Notes: generated by a model not told the origin, from the letters alone. Shown: positions 52,857-62,777, numbered from the stretch's first letter. The stretch is DNA of 64,000 nt from Gluconobacter albidus (GCF_002723915.1 NZ_BEWL01000008.1:1-64000), one strand, 5' to 3'. Program-made: numbers and translations.

Positions 52857-54628
52857 GCTTTCACCATCGGACCAGGGGATTTGAGATAGGTCGCACGAAT
52901 GTGGTGTGCGGCCCAGTATGCGAGCGCAGCTACCATTCCTGTCGGGTTGTATCCCATGCCCTGCGGAAACGCATTCGATCCGATGACAAAGACGTTGGAC
53001 ACATCCCAGCTCTGAAGGTAGCGGTTGATCGCGCTGGTCTGGGGGTTATCTCCCATGATGGCACCGCCTCCCAGATGTGTGGTCTGATAGGTGCGTGTGT
53101 CGAAGGGCTGACCCGCGTTGAGATGAACCAGATTCATTTTCGTCGCCCCCATGGCGCGGGCAATGGGTTCGATCTTGCTCACGACATACTGGTTCATGCG
53201 GATGTCGTTGTCCTTCCATGTGAAGGTCATGCGGAGCAGCGGCTGTCCGTAAGCGTCTTTCCATGTTGGATCGAGATCCAGATAGACATCCCGATACGCC
53301 ATGTTGCTGCCATGGGCGTCGATACCGAGCGAATGTTTGTAAGTATTGACGAGGGAGTCCTTGTAGGCGGAGCCCCAGCGTGGCGTGCCTCCCCCTCCGG
53401 CGCCGAGTGCGGCGGCAATCGGTTTCACACCCGCCTGATTGACCCAGACAGGCGATCCCCCCACAAAACCGAGCGGCCCGTGATCGAAATTCATGCTGTT
53501 GAAATCATCAATGGCAACCCCGGCGCCCCCCGCCCCTACGAACTGGTTGGTATAGGTCGAAGGTGGTAGCCACACGCGTGAGGACGTGATCGTCTGGTAG
53601 ACGAAATTGCGTCCGACCGTTCCGGTATTGCTGACCGGATCGTAGGGTTTTCCGATGCCCGAGACCAGCATCAGATGCACATTGTTGAACTGGAACGCTC
53701 CCAGAATAACCAGATCCGCCGAGAGCGAGATTTCTTTCCGGGTTTTCGTGTCCAGATAAGTGACGCCGGTCGCTTTTGTTTTCGTACTGTCGAGATCGAC
53801 GCGCAGAACATGGGCATCCGCTATAAGGGAAAATCCTGGATCCTGCCGCAGGACAGGAAGGATGTTCACGTTGGGTGAGGCTTTTGAATACAGGTAGCAG
53901 TCATACCCGCTGCAATAACCGCAGAAATTGCACGGCCCCATCTGGCAGCCGTAAGTATTGGTATACTGACGCGACGCATTGGCCGCAGGAAGCGCGTAAG
54001 GATGATATCCGGCATTTTTCGCGGCATCCCGGAAAACCGATGCTGAGAAAGTATCCTTCATCGCAGGGAGTGGAAAATTATCAGAACGATCCGGAGAAAA
54101 AACATTCCCGTCTCCAACGATTTTTCCCTGGACCCTGTAAGCTTCTCCCGAAGTGCCGAAGACCTTTTCCGCTTTATCGAAAAAAGGTTCCAGCTCGTCA
54201 TAGGTGACGCCATAATCCTGAAGATTCATGCCTTCGGGAATGAATTTTTCTCCATACCGTTCGATCACGGCACTTCGGAGCCTCAGGTCTTCCGGGGCAA
54301 CGCGGAAATGAACACCAGACCAGTGCAGACCCGCACCGCCGACGCCTTCGCCCGGCAGGAAGGCTGCGAGCTGCCGGTACGGCAGGGCCGTCTGGTCCAT
54401 GGTGTTGCGGATCGTCACGGTCGACTGGGACAGGTTCTGGAAAAGCCGCTTGCGGATGGCTCCGCGCAGTTCATCAATGGAGTCCGGATAGGCCCCTTCA
54501 ACGGGAGTCGTTCTTTCCGGCCCCCGCTCAAGCATGACGACCGACAGACCGGCTTCGGTCAGCTCCTTGGCCATGATTGAGCCGGCCCAGCCTGCTCCTA
54601 CAATGATCGCATCGACATGTTTGACCAT
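52853..54628 (-). CDS. Membrane-bound dehydrogenase, FAD (GMC) large subunit
   Basis: This 591-residue protein is a GMC-family flavoenzyme with the dinucleotide motif GAGWAG at residues 11-16 and a cysteine cluster Cys228, Cys233, Cys236, Cys239 and Cys244 (GCQMGPCNFCGYCSGYDC) that in related enzymes holds a 3Fe-4S cluster. It has no signal peptide and is exported by hitch-hiking on the Tat-signal small subunit. It oxidises a sugar or sugar acid in the periplasm. The best guess is a gluconate or ketogluconate type; the exact substrate is unknown. It overlaps both neighbours. Confidence 0.93.
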   Translation of the reverse strand: MVKHVDAIIVGAGWAGSIMAKELTEAGLSVVMLERGPERTTPVEGAYPDSIDELRGAIRKRLFQNLSQSTVTIRNTMDQTALPYRQLAAFLPGEGVGGAGLHWSGVHFRVAPEDLRLRSAVIERYGEKFIPEGMNLQDYGVTYDELEPFFDKAEKVFGTSGEAYRVQGKIVGDGNVFSPDRSDNFPLPAMKDTFSASVFRDAAKNAGYHPYALPAANASRQYTNTYGCQMGPCNFCGYCSGYDCYLYSKASPNVNILPVLRQDPGFSLIADAHVLRVDLDSTKTKATGVTYLDTKTRKEISLSADLVILGAFQFNNVHLMLVSGIGKPYDPVSNTGTVGRNFVYQTITSSRVWLPPSTYTNQFVGAGGAGVAIDDFNSMNFDHGPLGFVGGSPVWVNQAGVKPIAAALGAGGGGTPRWGSAYKDSLVNTYKHSLGIDAHGSNMAYRDVYLDLDPTWKDAYGQPLLRMTFTWKDNDIRMNQYVVSKIEPIARAMGATKMNLVHLNAGQPFDTRTYQTTHLGGGAIMGDNPQTSAINRYLQSWDVSNVFVIGSNAFPQGMGYNPTGMVAALAYWAAHHIRATYLKSPGPMVKA

Positions 54629-55368
54629 CAGGCAGTCTCCCCGGAAATAGAGACCGGACCAATGGGATAGGACGCCCCTTCCTGATTGACCCAGTCCATG
54701 AAGTCCGCCCGTGCGCCGGGAAAGCCCAGCATGACCCAGCCCCCAAGGCCGCGATTGCCACCGTAAAGCGGATCGGCAAAAGCCCCTTCAAGCGTGTTGG
54801 TCCGGAGCTGTTCGAAAAAGACTCGTCCCGGAATGTCGCCAAGCTGTACGGAGCCACCTTCCAGGGCTGTCAGGATTTCGTCCTGCTGCATGGCGGACAG
54901 AGCGACAAATCCCTTCCCATATTGCTGGCGGGCGTAATGCTCCACGCCTGCAATCCCCTTGCGATACAGGTCCTTGGGTATAAAAGGAAGCTGGTAGCCC
55001 AGATTGGCTGGGCCCTGTTCGAACGGGCCGGACATGTACCAGTTCTCACCCCGTGCGTATGGGGTCTGCATCTGCCGGTCCAGGAATTCCGCAACACCGA
55101 GAGCCCTTGCGCCCGGGCCGTTATGGTCAGCGGGAAACAGACGTTCGCAGGCGGATTCGAGAAACTGGTATTCCGCAGCATCGAAAAAAACCGGACGATA
55201 GGGCTGGGCCGCTTCAGCAGCCAGAGCTTCGGCCCACCGGGCGTTTCCTGAAGCCATCCAGAATGACGTGGTTCCCAGAAGTCCTTTCACGACACTGCGG
55301 CGGAATGGATTGTTCAGTGTCGGTTCCATGGGGGGCACAGCTTTCTCCGGGGATAGAACCAGGGGCAC
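54628..55368 (-). CDS. Membrane-bound dehydrogenase, small (Tat-signal) subunit
   Basis: This 246-residue protein matches gluconate 2-dehydrogenase subunit 3. Its twin-arginine signal (NPFRRSVVKGLLG, Arg23-Arg24) exports the folded small-large complex. The ATG at residue 14 (MEPTLNN) is an alternative start. It is the first gene of the operon, and its stop codon overlaps the start of the large subunit by one base. Confidence 0.92.
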   Translation of the reverse strand: MPLVLSPEKAVPPMEPTLNNPFRRSVVKGLLGTTSFWMASGNARWAEALAAEAAQPYRPVFFDAAEYQFLESACERLFPADHNGPGARALGVAEFLDRQMQTPYARGENWYMSGPFEQGPANLGYQLPFIPKDLYRKGIAGVEHYARQQYGKGFVALSAMQQDEILTALEGGSVQLGDIPGRVFFEQLRTNTLEGAFADPLYGGNRGLGGWVMLGFPGARADFMDWVNQEGASYPIGPVSISGETA

Positions 55369-55481
55369 AGAAGATCTGGAAACGGGTGATTTACAAACCC
55401 GTTTTCTAACGAAAACAGACTAAAGCCGCCAGACAATCCCTCATCACAACATGACGAGAGATCTGAATCCTCTGGATGATT

Positions 55482-56300
55482 TTAGTGGGTTGCTGAACTG
55501 CCTGTTGAGGGAAGTTGCAGGGTTCCGGGCTGGGGCGAGCGCTGAACGGTGGTGGGTGTGGCTGCCGTGTCGGTCTCGGTCCCTGTCGGAAAAATGGCGT
55601 CCGGCGCATTTGAAGTCGCAACAGGGGGTGCGGTTTTTGGGGGAGCAGGAGAGACGGTGTCCGGTGCAGCCAGCGCGGGCGTGGGGGGTGCAGCCGCTGG
55701 CTCAGCGCCCGGAACTCCGAGTGTCTGCTGCTGTACGCCCCCGTTGACGATTGGCGTTCCCGCAGCATCCGTCATCCAGGACAGGAGCTTCTTGCGGATC
55801 TGGAATTCCAGTTCCACATTCATGTCCTGCATCATCTGGTTTGTGAGGGTATAGAGTTCCCTGCGGGATGTCGGATCGCGGTCGCCGGCGTCCAGCTTGC
55901 GCGTGATGCGGGCATGAACAAATCCGGTATGCTGGTTGCTGGCATCCGACACGTTCAACTGTACATCCATGGCGCCCGTCACCGCGTTGTCGCCCGCGCG
56001 GTTCAGATAGGCCTGCTTGATGATGAAGTCCGCCTTGCCCGAGGTTCCGCTTGCGACCAGACGCTGTCCGGCCATGTTTTTGAGTGCCTGATCCGGCGCG
56101 ATGGGCGCTTTGGCCGACAGAGAATCCGGTGCGGCGGGCGCTTCGTCCTGAACGTCAATCGAGGCTACGTTCAGATGGATCTGAGGAAGATAGCTGTAAT
56201 CGGTCGGGGGGAATGTCTCGTCCGCAGTCCCGTCCGAGCAGGCGGCCATGCCCAGAGACAGCATCAGGCTCCCCAGACCGGTCCAGTAACGTATGCGCAT
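55482..56300 (-). CDS. Lipoprotein of unknown function, Pro/Ala-rich tail
   Basis: This 272-residue protein has a signal peptide with lipobox GMAAC, a globular domain (about residues 40-180, with ADFIIKQAYLNRAGDNAVTG and a Asp/Arg-rich HARITRKLDAGDRDP), and a long Pro/Ala/Thr-rich unstructured tail. It begins 20 bp after the preceding hypothetical gene and is probably the last gene of the argD-argF-hslO transcript. The function is unknown. Confidence 0.75.
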   Translation of the reverse strand: MRIRYWTGLGSLMLSLGMAACSDGTADETFPPTDYSYLPQIHLNVASIDVQDEAPAAPDSLSAKAPIAPDQALKNMAGQRLVASGTSGKADFIIKQAYLNRAGDNAVTGAMDVQLNVSDASNQHTGFVHARITRKLDAGDRDPTSRRELYTLTNQMMQDMNVELEFQIRKKLLSWMTDAAGTPIVNGGVQQQTLGVPGAEPAAAPPTPALAAPDTVSPAPPKTAPPVATSNAPDAIFPTGTETDTAATPTTVQRSPQPGTLQLPSTGSSATH

Positions 56301-56319
56301 ATCCTGTCTCCTGAAGGCG

Positions 56320-57279
56320 TTACCGACGATTGAAAAGGGACTTGATCCGGCTTTTCAGTCTCTGTCCAGATGCTGGGGGGTGAGAAGGGGACGTTGGCGG
56401 CTGTGGTATCGTAAAAGATGGCGCGGCCTTGGGAGAAGGCGGTGGTGGCGTTTCGCCCGGAACACTGGGACGAAGACCAAAAGCCTGCCCGACGCCGAAA
56501 TCTTCCGCTCTGAACGGACGGGCGTCCCGGATCAGGGACACATGTTCGGGATGACGGGCATACCAGCCCAGAATGAGCCCCGGAATCATCGCCGCTGCGG
56601 GATCGTCACTGATCAGCATCGGAGCGTCAGGATAGTAAAAAGACGGGCGCAGGGCCGGAAGCGTTTCGTTCCAGATCAGGTAAAAAACCGTATCGGCGTC
56701 CTGAAAGCGGCTTCCGCTGAACGCCCCCACCCGAAAGGTGATCTGGGCCAGAAGCGGCAGCGCCGTGAAGGGAGACGAGACGATCAGCGGACCCTGCCCG
56801 CGCTGGGCTGCCAGCAGGGCCGTGATCCGGTTTTCGCCGATCTGCCGCCCGTTCGGGCAGGGCAGCGCTTCACCGCTATCGGCATGGCCCGACGGCAGAA
56901 GAAGCGTATGCGGCGCAAACCCTCCAAGCCAGGAGCCGGAAAGTTCATTGACGGCGATTTCAGGCAGGGCGTCGCATGACGGACCGGTCTGCGGAGGAAG
57001 CGGAGCGCCCAGCACTCCGGTCGCGAGCGGCCAGAACACCGGATCCATCGCCATCAGAAGACGCCGCCGAACGGACGCTTCGAGCGACAGGACATGGCTT
57101 GCGCGGTACTCATCTCCTTCAAGCCACCAGCAGGCCTGCTTTCCGGTGGCGTCTTCCGTGAAAACCAGCACGCTGAAATCATCCGCCACGATCTCCCGGC
57201 TGCTTGCGCTCCAGCCGGAATAAAGCTGCTCGACCGGAAAGCCATCGAGCTTCACGCCATCAAGCAGGGGGATCGTCAT
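56320..57279 (-). CDS. Hypothetical cytoplasmic protein in the argD-argF-hslO operon
   Basis: This 319-residue protein has a mixed alpha/beta body to about residue 265 and then a proline-rich, basic tail ending RLKSRIKSLFNRR. No signal peptide, membrane helix or catalytic motif is visible. Its ATG overlaps the hslO stop codon by 4 bp, so it is translated with hslO. I do not recognise a family. Confidence 0.7.
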   Translation of the reverse strand: MTIPLLDGVKLDGFPVEQLYSGWSASSREIVADDFSVLVFTEDATGKQACWWLEGDEYRASHVLSLEASVRRRLLMAMDPVFWPLATGVLGAPLPPQTGPSCDALPEIAVNELSGSWLGGFAPHTLLLPSGHADSGEALPCPNGRQIGENRITALLAAQRGQGPLIVSSPFTALPLLAQITFRVGAFSGSRFQDADTVFYLIWNETLPALRPSFYYPDAPMLISDDPAAAMIPGLILGWYARHPEHVSLIRDARPFRAEDFGVGQAFGLRPSVPGETPPPPSPKAAPSFTIPQPPTSPSHPPASGQRLKSRIKSLFNRR

Positions 57280-58205
57280 GCAGTCCGTTCTCCAAGTTCC
57301 CCGCGCGTGAAGCGGAAACCCACATTGCAGAATTCACAGTTCATCGTGATGGCGCCATTTTCGACCATGTGGTCGAGGTCGTCTTCCGGGAATGTCTCCA
57401 GAACGGAGGCCAGCCTCGCCCGGTTGCACCGGCAGCCATAAGCCAGGGCGCGCGGCGTCCCGACGCGGACGTCCAGCGTGCCGAAAAGCCGCTGGATCAG
57501 GCGTTCGTTGGACAGGTCCGGGTCAAGGATTTCCTGCTCCGTCACCGTTCCAGCCAGCGTACAGGCGGTTTCCCAGGCGTCCTCATCCTGTTCGGACGCC
57601 TCGATCCCGCCTTCTGCCGCGATCCGCTCCAGAACAAGCGCCCCGGCCTTCCATCCATCGGCCGATTTCGCACAGAACAGCCGGATCCAGCAGTCATGCT
57701 GCTCGCTGGTCTGGAAATAGTTCACGGCCATGTCCGCCAGCGTCGTGCCGGTCAGATCCACGATGCCCTGATGCCGGTCCATGTCCGGCCCCTGGTCAAT
57801 GGTGAACGCCATGTAGCCGTCCCCCAGAAGGCCCTTGGCCGTCTCAGGGAGGGCATCCCGGTCCGCATCCTCGCGCAGACGTGCGAAGAATCGCAGATCC
57901 CCACTGTCTGTGGCATCCGTCACCAGCATTGAAACCGGACCGTCGCCCTTGATCTGGAGGGAAAAGGCCCCCTTGAACTTCAGGGCCGACACCATGGCCG
58001 CCACGAGGGCCAGCGCCTCTCCCCCAAGCTGCGAAACCCCATCGGGATTGTCATGCCGCGACAGGATGGCATCTGCCAGAGGCCCAAGCCGCACCAGACG
58101 TCCCCGCACCGGGGAGCGTTCCAGATAAAAGGGCGTAACGCCGCCCGAGACGACCATGTTCGGAACGTCAGGCCGGTTCGTGTCGAGGAAGGGTGGTGTA
58201 TCCAT
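57276..58205 (-). CDS. hslO: Hsp33 redox-regulated chaperone
   Basis: This 309-residue holdase chaperone is activated by oxidation. The C-terminal zinc site is complete: Cys258 and Cys260 (GCRCNR) and Cys290 and Cys293 (CEFCNVGF). The start at ATG 58205 overlaps the argF stop codon as TGATG. Context with peroxide- and acid-exposed metabolism suits its role. Confidence 0.94.
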   Translation of the reverse strand: MDTPPFLDTNRPDVPNMVVSGGVTPFYLERSPVRGRLVRLGPLADAILSRHDNPDGVSQLGGEALALVAAMVSALKFKGAFSLQIKGDGPVSMLVTDATDSGDLRFFARLREDADRDALPETAKGLLGDGYMAFTIDQGPDMDRHQGIVDLTGTTLADMAVNYFQTSEQHDCWIRLFCAKSADGWKAGALVLERIAAEGGIEASEQDEDAWETACTLAGTVTEQEILDPDLSNERLIQRLFGTLDVRVGTPRALAYGCRCNRARLASVLETFPEDDLDHMVENGAITMNCEFCNVGFRFTRGELGERTA

Positions 58206-59158
58206 CAACCGTTTTCTTTCCCAAGAGCCCAGAGCAGCAGGCCCTTCTGCGTGTGCAGGCGGTTTTCCGCCTCATCGAAGACAACGGACGCCTGGCCTTC
58301 AAAGACCTCCGGCGTCACTTCCTCTCCGATATGGGCAGGCAGGCAGTGCAGGAACAGGGCATCGGGCGCAGCTTTTGCCATCAGCGCCGTATCGACCTGA
58401 TAGGGCTGGAACACCTTGAGGCGCGTTTCACGGTCCTTGTCCCCCATGCTGACCCAGGTATCCGTCAGCACGGCATCCGCGCCCGTGACGGCTTCAGCAG
58501 GGTCGTGGAAAACCTCGATCGTCGCACCATGGGCCCGTGCCCACGCCACGGCGTCAGGGTTGGGCGCGAACCCTTCCGGTGTTGCCAGGCGGACATTGAA
58601 GCCGAGAAGGGCCGCGCCTTCCATCAGGGATGTCGCGACGTTGTTGCCGTCCCCGATCCAGGCCAGCGTTTTGCCGCGGATCGGCCCGCGATGTTCCTCG
58701 AACGTCAGGACATCCGCCAGAATCTGGATCGGATGGGAGACGGGCGTCAGGCCGTTGATGACCGGAACCGAGCTCCATTTCGCCAGTTCACGCAGATTGG
58801 CGTCATTCCCGGTCCGCAGCACGATCACGTCCAGAAAGCGCGACAGGACGCGGGCCGTGTCGGCCACCGTCTCGCCCCGGCCAAGCTGCATGTCGCCCGG
58901 CGAAAGGACTGAAACGGACCCGCCAAGCTGCCCCATCCCGACCTCGAACGACACGCGGGTGCGCGTCGAAGGCTGGGCGAGGATCAGGCCGAGGGTACGG
59001 CCTTCCAACGGGCGCTCCGGATGCAGAGGCTGACGGCGCCCGTTCTGCATGGCCTTGACCTTCGCTGAAAGGTCGATGATCTGCCGGATGATTTCGGGGC
59101 TGAAATCGCGCAGATCAAGAAAATGTCTCGGAGTCAGAGTCGCTGCTGTCGTGCTCAC
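58205..59158 (-). CDS. argF: Ornithine carbamoyltransferase
   Basis: This 317-residue enzyme makes citrulline from ornithine and carbamoyl phosphate. The carbamoyl-phosphate loop STRTR is at residues 64-68, and HPIQILAD, DTWVSMGD and HCLP are visible. The start is GTG 59158, overlapping the argD stop codon; the open frame continues upstream but only through argD in another frame. Confidence 0.95.
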   Translation of the reverse strand: MSTTAATLTPRHFLDLRDFSPEIIRQIIDLSAKVKAMQNGRRQPLHPERPLEGRTLGLILAQPSTRTRVSFEVGMGQLGGSVSVLSPGDMQLGRGETVADTARVLSRFLDVIVLRTGNDANLRELAKWSSVPVINGLTPVSHPIQILADVLTFEEHRGPIRGKTLAWIGDGNNVATSLMEGAALLGFNVRLATPEGFAPNPDAVAWARAHGATIEVFHDPAEAVTGADAVLTDTWVSMGDKDRETRLKVFQPYQVDTALMAKAAPDALFLHCLPAHIGEEVTPEVFEGQASVVFDEAENRLHTQKGLLLWALGKENG

Positions 59159-60351
59159 GATGCTTTCTCCTGCGCGGCAGAGGCTTTCAGGGACAGGGCG
59201 GCCTTCACGAGCCGCTCGCAGGCCTCGCGGCACTCGGCTTCCGTCACGACCAGCGGCGGAACAAGACGCAGCACATTGTCTCCAGCACTCACGGTCAAAA
59301 GGCCCTGATCCAGAACCGCCTGCATGACGTCGCCCACAGGCGGCACACAGTGCAGGCCGCGCATCAGCCCAAGACCACGCACATTGTCGAAAACGCCTTC
59401 CGAGCGGCTGACAACGTCTTCCAGCATCTTCCCGAACGCATCTCCAGCCGTACGGACATGCTCCAGAAAGCCGGGGCTCAGGATTTCTTCCAGAACGGTC
59501 ACCCCGGCTGCGCAAGCCAGCGGATTGCCGCCAAAGGTCGTCCCGTGGGAGCCCGGTGTCAGGTGTCGCGCCAGCTCTTCCGTCGCAAGAACGGCGCCAA
59601 GCGGGAAGCCACCGCCAATGCCCTTCGCTACGGAAATCACGTCTGGGCGGATGCCATACCATTCATGCGCGAACAGCTTGCCCGTCCGGCCCACACCGGT
59701 CTGGACTTCATCAAAACCCAGATACAGCCCGTATTCGTCACAGACGGCGCGCAGCCCTTCCATGAACTCGCGGGTCGCAGGCTTGATACCGCTCTCGCCC
59801 TGAACGGGCTCGACGATGATGCCCGCCGTGTGCGGCGTAATGGCCTCACGCAGTGTGTTGGTGTTGTTGAACGGCGCATGGTCGAACCCTTCCACCACAG
59901 GGCCAAAGCCCTTCTGATAGGCTGGATTGCCCGTCGCCGAGATCATGGCGAGCGTCCGGCCGTGGAAGGCCCCGTCAAAGCACAGGATGCTGGTCCGCTC
60001 CGGATGCCCGTTCTCGAACTGGGCGCGGCGGATCATCTTGACCATGCCTTCATTGGCCTCGGCGCCCGAATTGCAGAACAGCACGGAATCCGCGAACGTG
60101 TTCTGCACCAGCAGTTCCGCCAGCGCCTCCGCCTGCGGAACCCGGTACAGGTTCGAGACATGCATGACCTTCGCGGCCTGTTCCGCAATGGTTTTAACCA
60201 GTTTCGGATGGGCATGTCCCAGCGAAGTCACGGCAATGCCGGCCCCGAAATCCAGATATCGTCGCCCGTTCGTCGCCGTCAGCCAGACGCCTTCGCCCTG
60301 CTCGAAAGCGAGGTCGGCACGTTTGTAATTCGGCATCAGCGCGGGGATCAT
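59155..60351 (-). CDS. argD: Acetylornithine aminotransferase
   Basis: This 398-residue class III aminotransferase converts N-acetylglutamate semialdehyde to N-acetylornithine in arginine synthesis and may serve in lysine synthesis as well. The PLP lysine is Lys243 in SVAKGIGGGFPLGA. The start at 60351 (MIPALMPNYKRAD) is chosen from homology; the upstream in-frame codons look non-coding. It is the first gene of an operon with argF, hslO and two unknown genes. Confidence 0.95.
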   Translation of the reverse strand: MIPALMPNYKRADLAFEQGEGVWLTATNGRRYLDFGAGIAVTSLGHAHPKLVKTIAEQAAKVMHVSNLYRVPQAEALAELLVQNTFADSVLFCNSGAEANEGMVKMIRRAQFENGHPERTSILCFDGAFHGRTLAMISATGNPAYQKGFGPVVEGFDHAPFNNTNTLREAITPHTAGIIVEPVQGESGIKPATREFMEGLRAVCDEYGLYLGFDEVQTGVGRTGKLFAHEWYGIRPDVISVAKGIGGGFPLGAVLATEELARHLTPGSHGTTFGGNPLACAAGVTVLEEILSPGFLEHVRTAGDAFGKMLEDVVSRSEGVFDNVRGLGLMRGLHCVPPVGDVMQAVLDQGLLTVSAGDNVLRLVPPLVVTEAECREACERLVKAALSLKASAAQEKAS

Positions 60352-60519
60352 GATGGATCTCTGAATATCTGGTTGAAAACGAAACGGTTTATGCGGAATC
60401 GCAAAACCCTGCTCCGGTTGCCCGGAGCAGGGCTTCAAATTCCGCCCGTGCATAGTGAAGGGCAGAACGGGGTTCCGTCAAACCCCGGCGTGCCGGAATG
60501 TGGCGGTCAACCCGGCAGA

Positions 60520-62097
60520 TCAGACCCGCTGATACAGCAGATCCCGCGCCAGCCAGCACCCGACCCGCACTGCCGTCACGCTGCCGCCCTGCCGCTCGAA
60601 CGCCAGGGTCCAGTCTCCGGGAGCCGTGTGATCGAGTGCGCGCGGGCAGGGCAGAACCCACACATCCTTTGCCAGACGTTGGAGCATTTCCATCCGTCCA
60701 TCGCCCAAGATTCCCGAAAAACTGCCATAAACCACGCCGCCCGCCAGTGTGATGGTCACTTCGGCCTCGTCCAGTTCCTCGCAGCGATAGACGCCCGCCA
60801 GTTCGGCAATATCCTCGCCGGGCGTCTCGTCACAGCGCATGAGGAGGCTCGTCCGGTTTTCTCCCGGACGCTCCACCACGACTTCCGGCCCCTCCGCAGT
60901 CTCCTGCGCCTTTACGACGACCGATCCCGCTTCGGCCCGCGTTGCCGAAATCCCTTCCAGAGCCTCCGGCACCATCAAATAGCGCAGCGTTGCTCCACCG
61001 GGTGCAGGTTCGATTCGGGCCGACAGTCCCGTCTCCCGCTCCAGATAGGTCCCATACAGCGCAGTCGGAGGCTGCGTGCTGCGGTCCGGCTCATAGGGAA
61101 CGCCCAGAGCCGCTGCCAGAATCTGCGCCGCCGCAACCTGTGCCGCGCTCATGTGATTGAACATCACCACGACTGACAGACGCTCGGACGCGACGTGCAG
61201 TCGATGGGAGCGCCAGCCCCGCAACGCGCCGCCATGCATCGTCACATCCCGTCCGAACATCGTGCTGCGTTGCAGGCCGAATCCATAAGGCGCGGCCTGA
61301 CCGTCGCTGAACGTCACCGGCGCGGTCAGACGCCGGTACAGACTGTCCGGCGCTTCACGTGTGGCATCAATGAACCGCTCCCAGGCGATCATGTCTTCCA
61401 GAGACGCCCCAAGCCCGGCATCTCCCGTCCAGATGACATTGTTGACCGCCGGACGGAAGCCGCTCTCCACGGTTCCTTCATAGCCGACTGTCCCATCCGG
61501 CATGGCACGCGTATCGGCGGCCAGAATGGCGCGTTCCATGCCCACCGGATTGAAAATGGATGTCTGGAGCAACTCGGCAAAGCTGCGTTCCGTCCGGTCC
61601 TGAAGAATGTCGGAAATCAGCCGGAAATTCTGGTTTACATAGGAATAGGACGTGCCGGGCTGAAACTGGAGCGTCCGCGTTCCCTCAATGACACGCCGGG
61701 CCTCGCGGTCTCCGAAATCCCCTTCGATGGGTGCGCCATGCAGCATCGCTACGGCCCAGTAATCCCGCAGGCCAGACTGGTTATGCGCGAGATGCAGCAG
61801 GCCCGGCGAAGGCTCGTCGAGCTGCGGCAGCCGCGCATCCACATCCGCGTCCAGTTCCGACGGATCGTCATACAGATCCAGGAGTGTCCCGCAGGTGAAC
61901 TGCTTGGTGATGGAGCACATGCGAAACAGCGTGGACGACGTAAACGGAATGCGGCGCTCCACATTCGCATAGCCCCAGCCATGCCGGACCAGAACCTCGC
62001 CGTCCTTCAGAACGGCCACAGCCCCGCCGGGACCAGGAAAACGGGCAGGGAGGGCGGAGACGGCCGCTTCAACACGGGAAAAAAGTGAATCGCTCAT
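60520..62097 (-). CDS. Serine hydrolase of class C beta-lactamase fold, D-aminopeptidase-like
   Basis: This 525-residue protein has a penicillin-binding-like N-terminal domain with the S-x-x-K motif Ser62-Ile-Thr-Lys65 and Tyr153-Val-Asn155, followed by a HGG motif (MHGGALRG) near residue 285. The last 190 residues resemble the two antiparallel beta-barrel domains of D-aminopeptidase (DAP, family S12). It has no signal peptide, so it is cytoplasmic and probably cleaves N-terminal D-amino acids from peptides. Confidence 0.87.
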   Translation of the reverse strand: MSDSLFSRVEAAVSALPARFPGPGGAVAVLKDGEVLVRHGWGYANVERRIPFTSSTLFRMCSITKQFTCGTLLDLYDDPSELDADVDARLPQLDEPSPGLLHLAHNQSGLRDYWAVAMLHGAPIEGDFGDREARRVIEGTRTLQFQPGTSYSYVNQNFRLISDILQDRTERSFAELLQTSIFNPVGMERAILAADTRAMPDGTVGYEGTVESGFRPAVNNVIWTGDAGLGASLEDMIAWERFIDATREAPDSLYRRLTAPVTFSDGQAAPYGFGLQRSTMFGRDVTMHGGALRGWRSHRLHVASERLSVVVMFNHMSAAQVAAAQILAAALGVPYEPDRSTQPPTALYGTYLERETGLSARIEPAPGGATLRYLMVPEALEGISATRAEAGSVVVKAQETAEGPEVVVERPGENRTSLLMRCDETPGEDIAELAGVYRCEELDEAEVTITLAGGVVYGSFSGILGDGRMEMLQRLAKDVWVLPCPRALDHTAPGDWTLAFERQGGSVTAVRVGCWLARDLLYQRV

Positions 62098-62162
62098 GGA
62101 GGGAATGATGGCTCCAGACCGACTTGCCGTAAATGCCTTTCACCCGGCATAATTGTTCCACC

Positions 62163-62777
62163 ATGGAGGACAATTCCGCCCCACCCCCCGTTCCTGATGC
62201 CGCATCCCTGCGTGAGGCCGCCTTGGCGCATCTCGCCCGCTTCGCCACGACCGAACAGGGTCTGCGTCAGGTACTGGACCGTCGTCTGCGCCGCTGGGGC
62301 GTGCGTGCGTCGCACGCCGGTCTGCCCAACGAAGACATCGAATCCGCCATCGCCGCCCTGCGCCCCGCCATTGACGGGATCGTCGCGTCTATGACCGATC
62401 TGGGCGCCGTGGACGACGCCGGTTATGCCCGTAACCGCGCCCTCAGCCTGACCCGGACCGGTCGCTCCCGCCGCGCCGTGGAGGCCCATCTCGCCAACAA
62501 GGGCGTCGATCAGGATACGACCCGTGAAGCCCTCAACGAGTCGCTGGGTGAGCGTTCGGATAGCGGTGCGCAGGAGGCGGAACTTGCTGCTGCCCTCGTT
62601 CTGGCCCGCAAACGCCGCCTCGGCCCGTTCCAGAGACCCGACCGGGAGGAAGAAGATCCTCTCAAGACTATGGGTGTTTTCGCCCGTAACGGTTTTTCCC
62701 GTGATGTCGCGCAGAGCGTGCTCGACATGGACCCCGATGAGGCGGAAGACCGCATCATCGCCTTTCGAAGTCTGTGA
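62163..62777 (+). CDS. recX: Regulatory protein RecX
   Basis: This 204-residue protein has the helical triple repeats of RecX, which modulates RecA filaments. Family-like segments are AGYARNRALSLTRTGRSRRA and GFSRDVAQSVLDMDPDEAE. The start is ATG 62163; it is not next to recA here. Its stop codon overlaps the start of the CHAP gene. Assignment is moderate since RecX sequences vary a lot. Confidence 0.82.
   Translation: MEDNSAPPPVPDAASLREAALAHLARFATTEQGLRQVLDRRLRRWGVRASHAGLPNEDIESAIAALRPAIDGIVASMTDLGAVDDAGYARNRALSLTRTGRSRRAVEAHLANKGVDQDTTREALNESLGERSDSGAQEAELAAALVLARKRRLGPFQRPDREEEDPLKTMGVFARNGFSRDVAQSVLDMDPDEAEDRIIAFRSL

Noticed and set aside
59350-61176. 608-codon plus-strand frame crossing argD and the serine hydrolase gene
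   Set aside because: It spans two well-supported minus-strand genes and their gap and looks like a GC-rich shadow.
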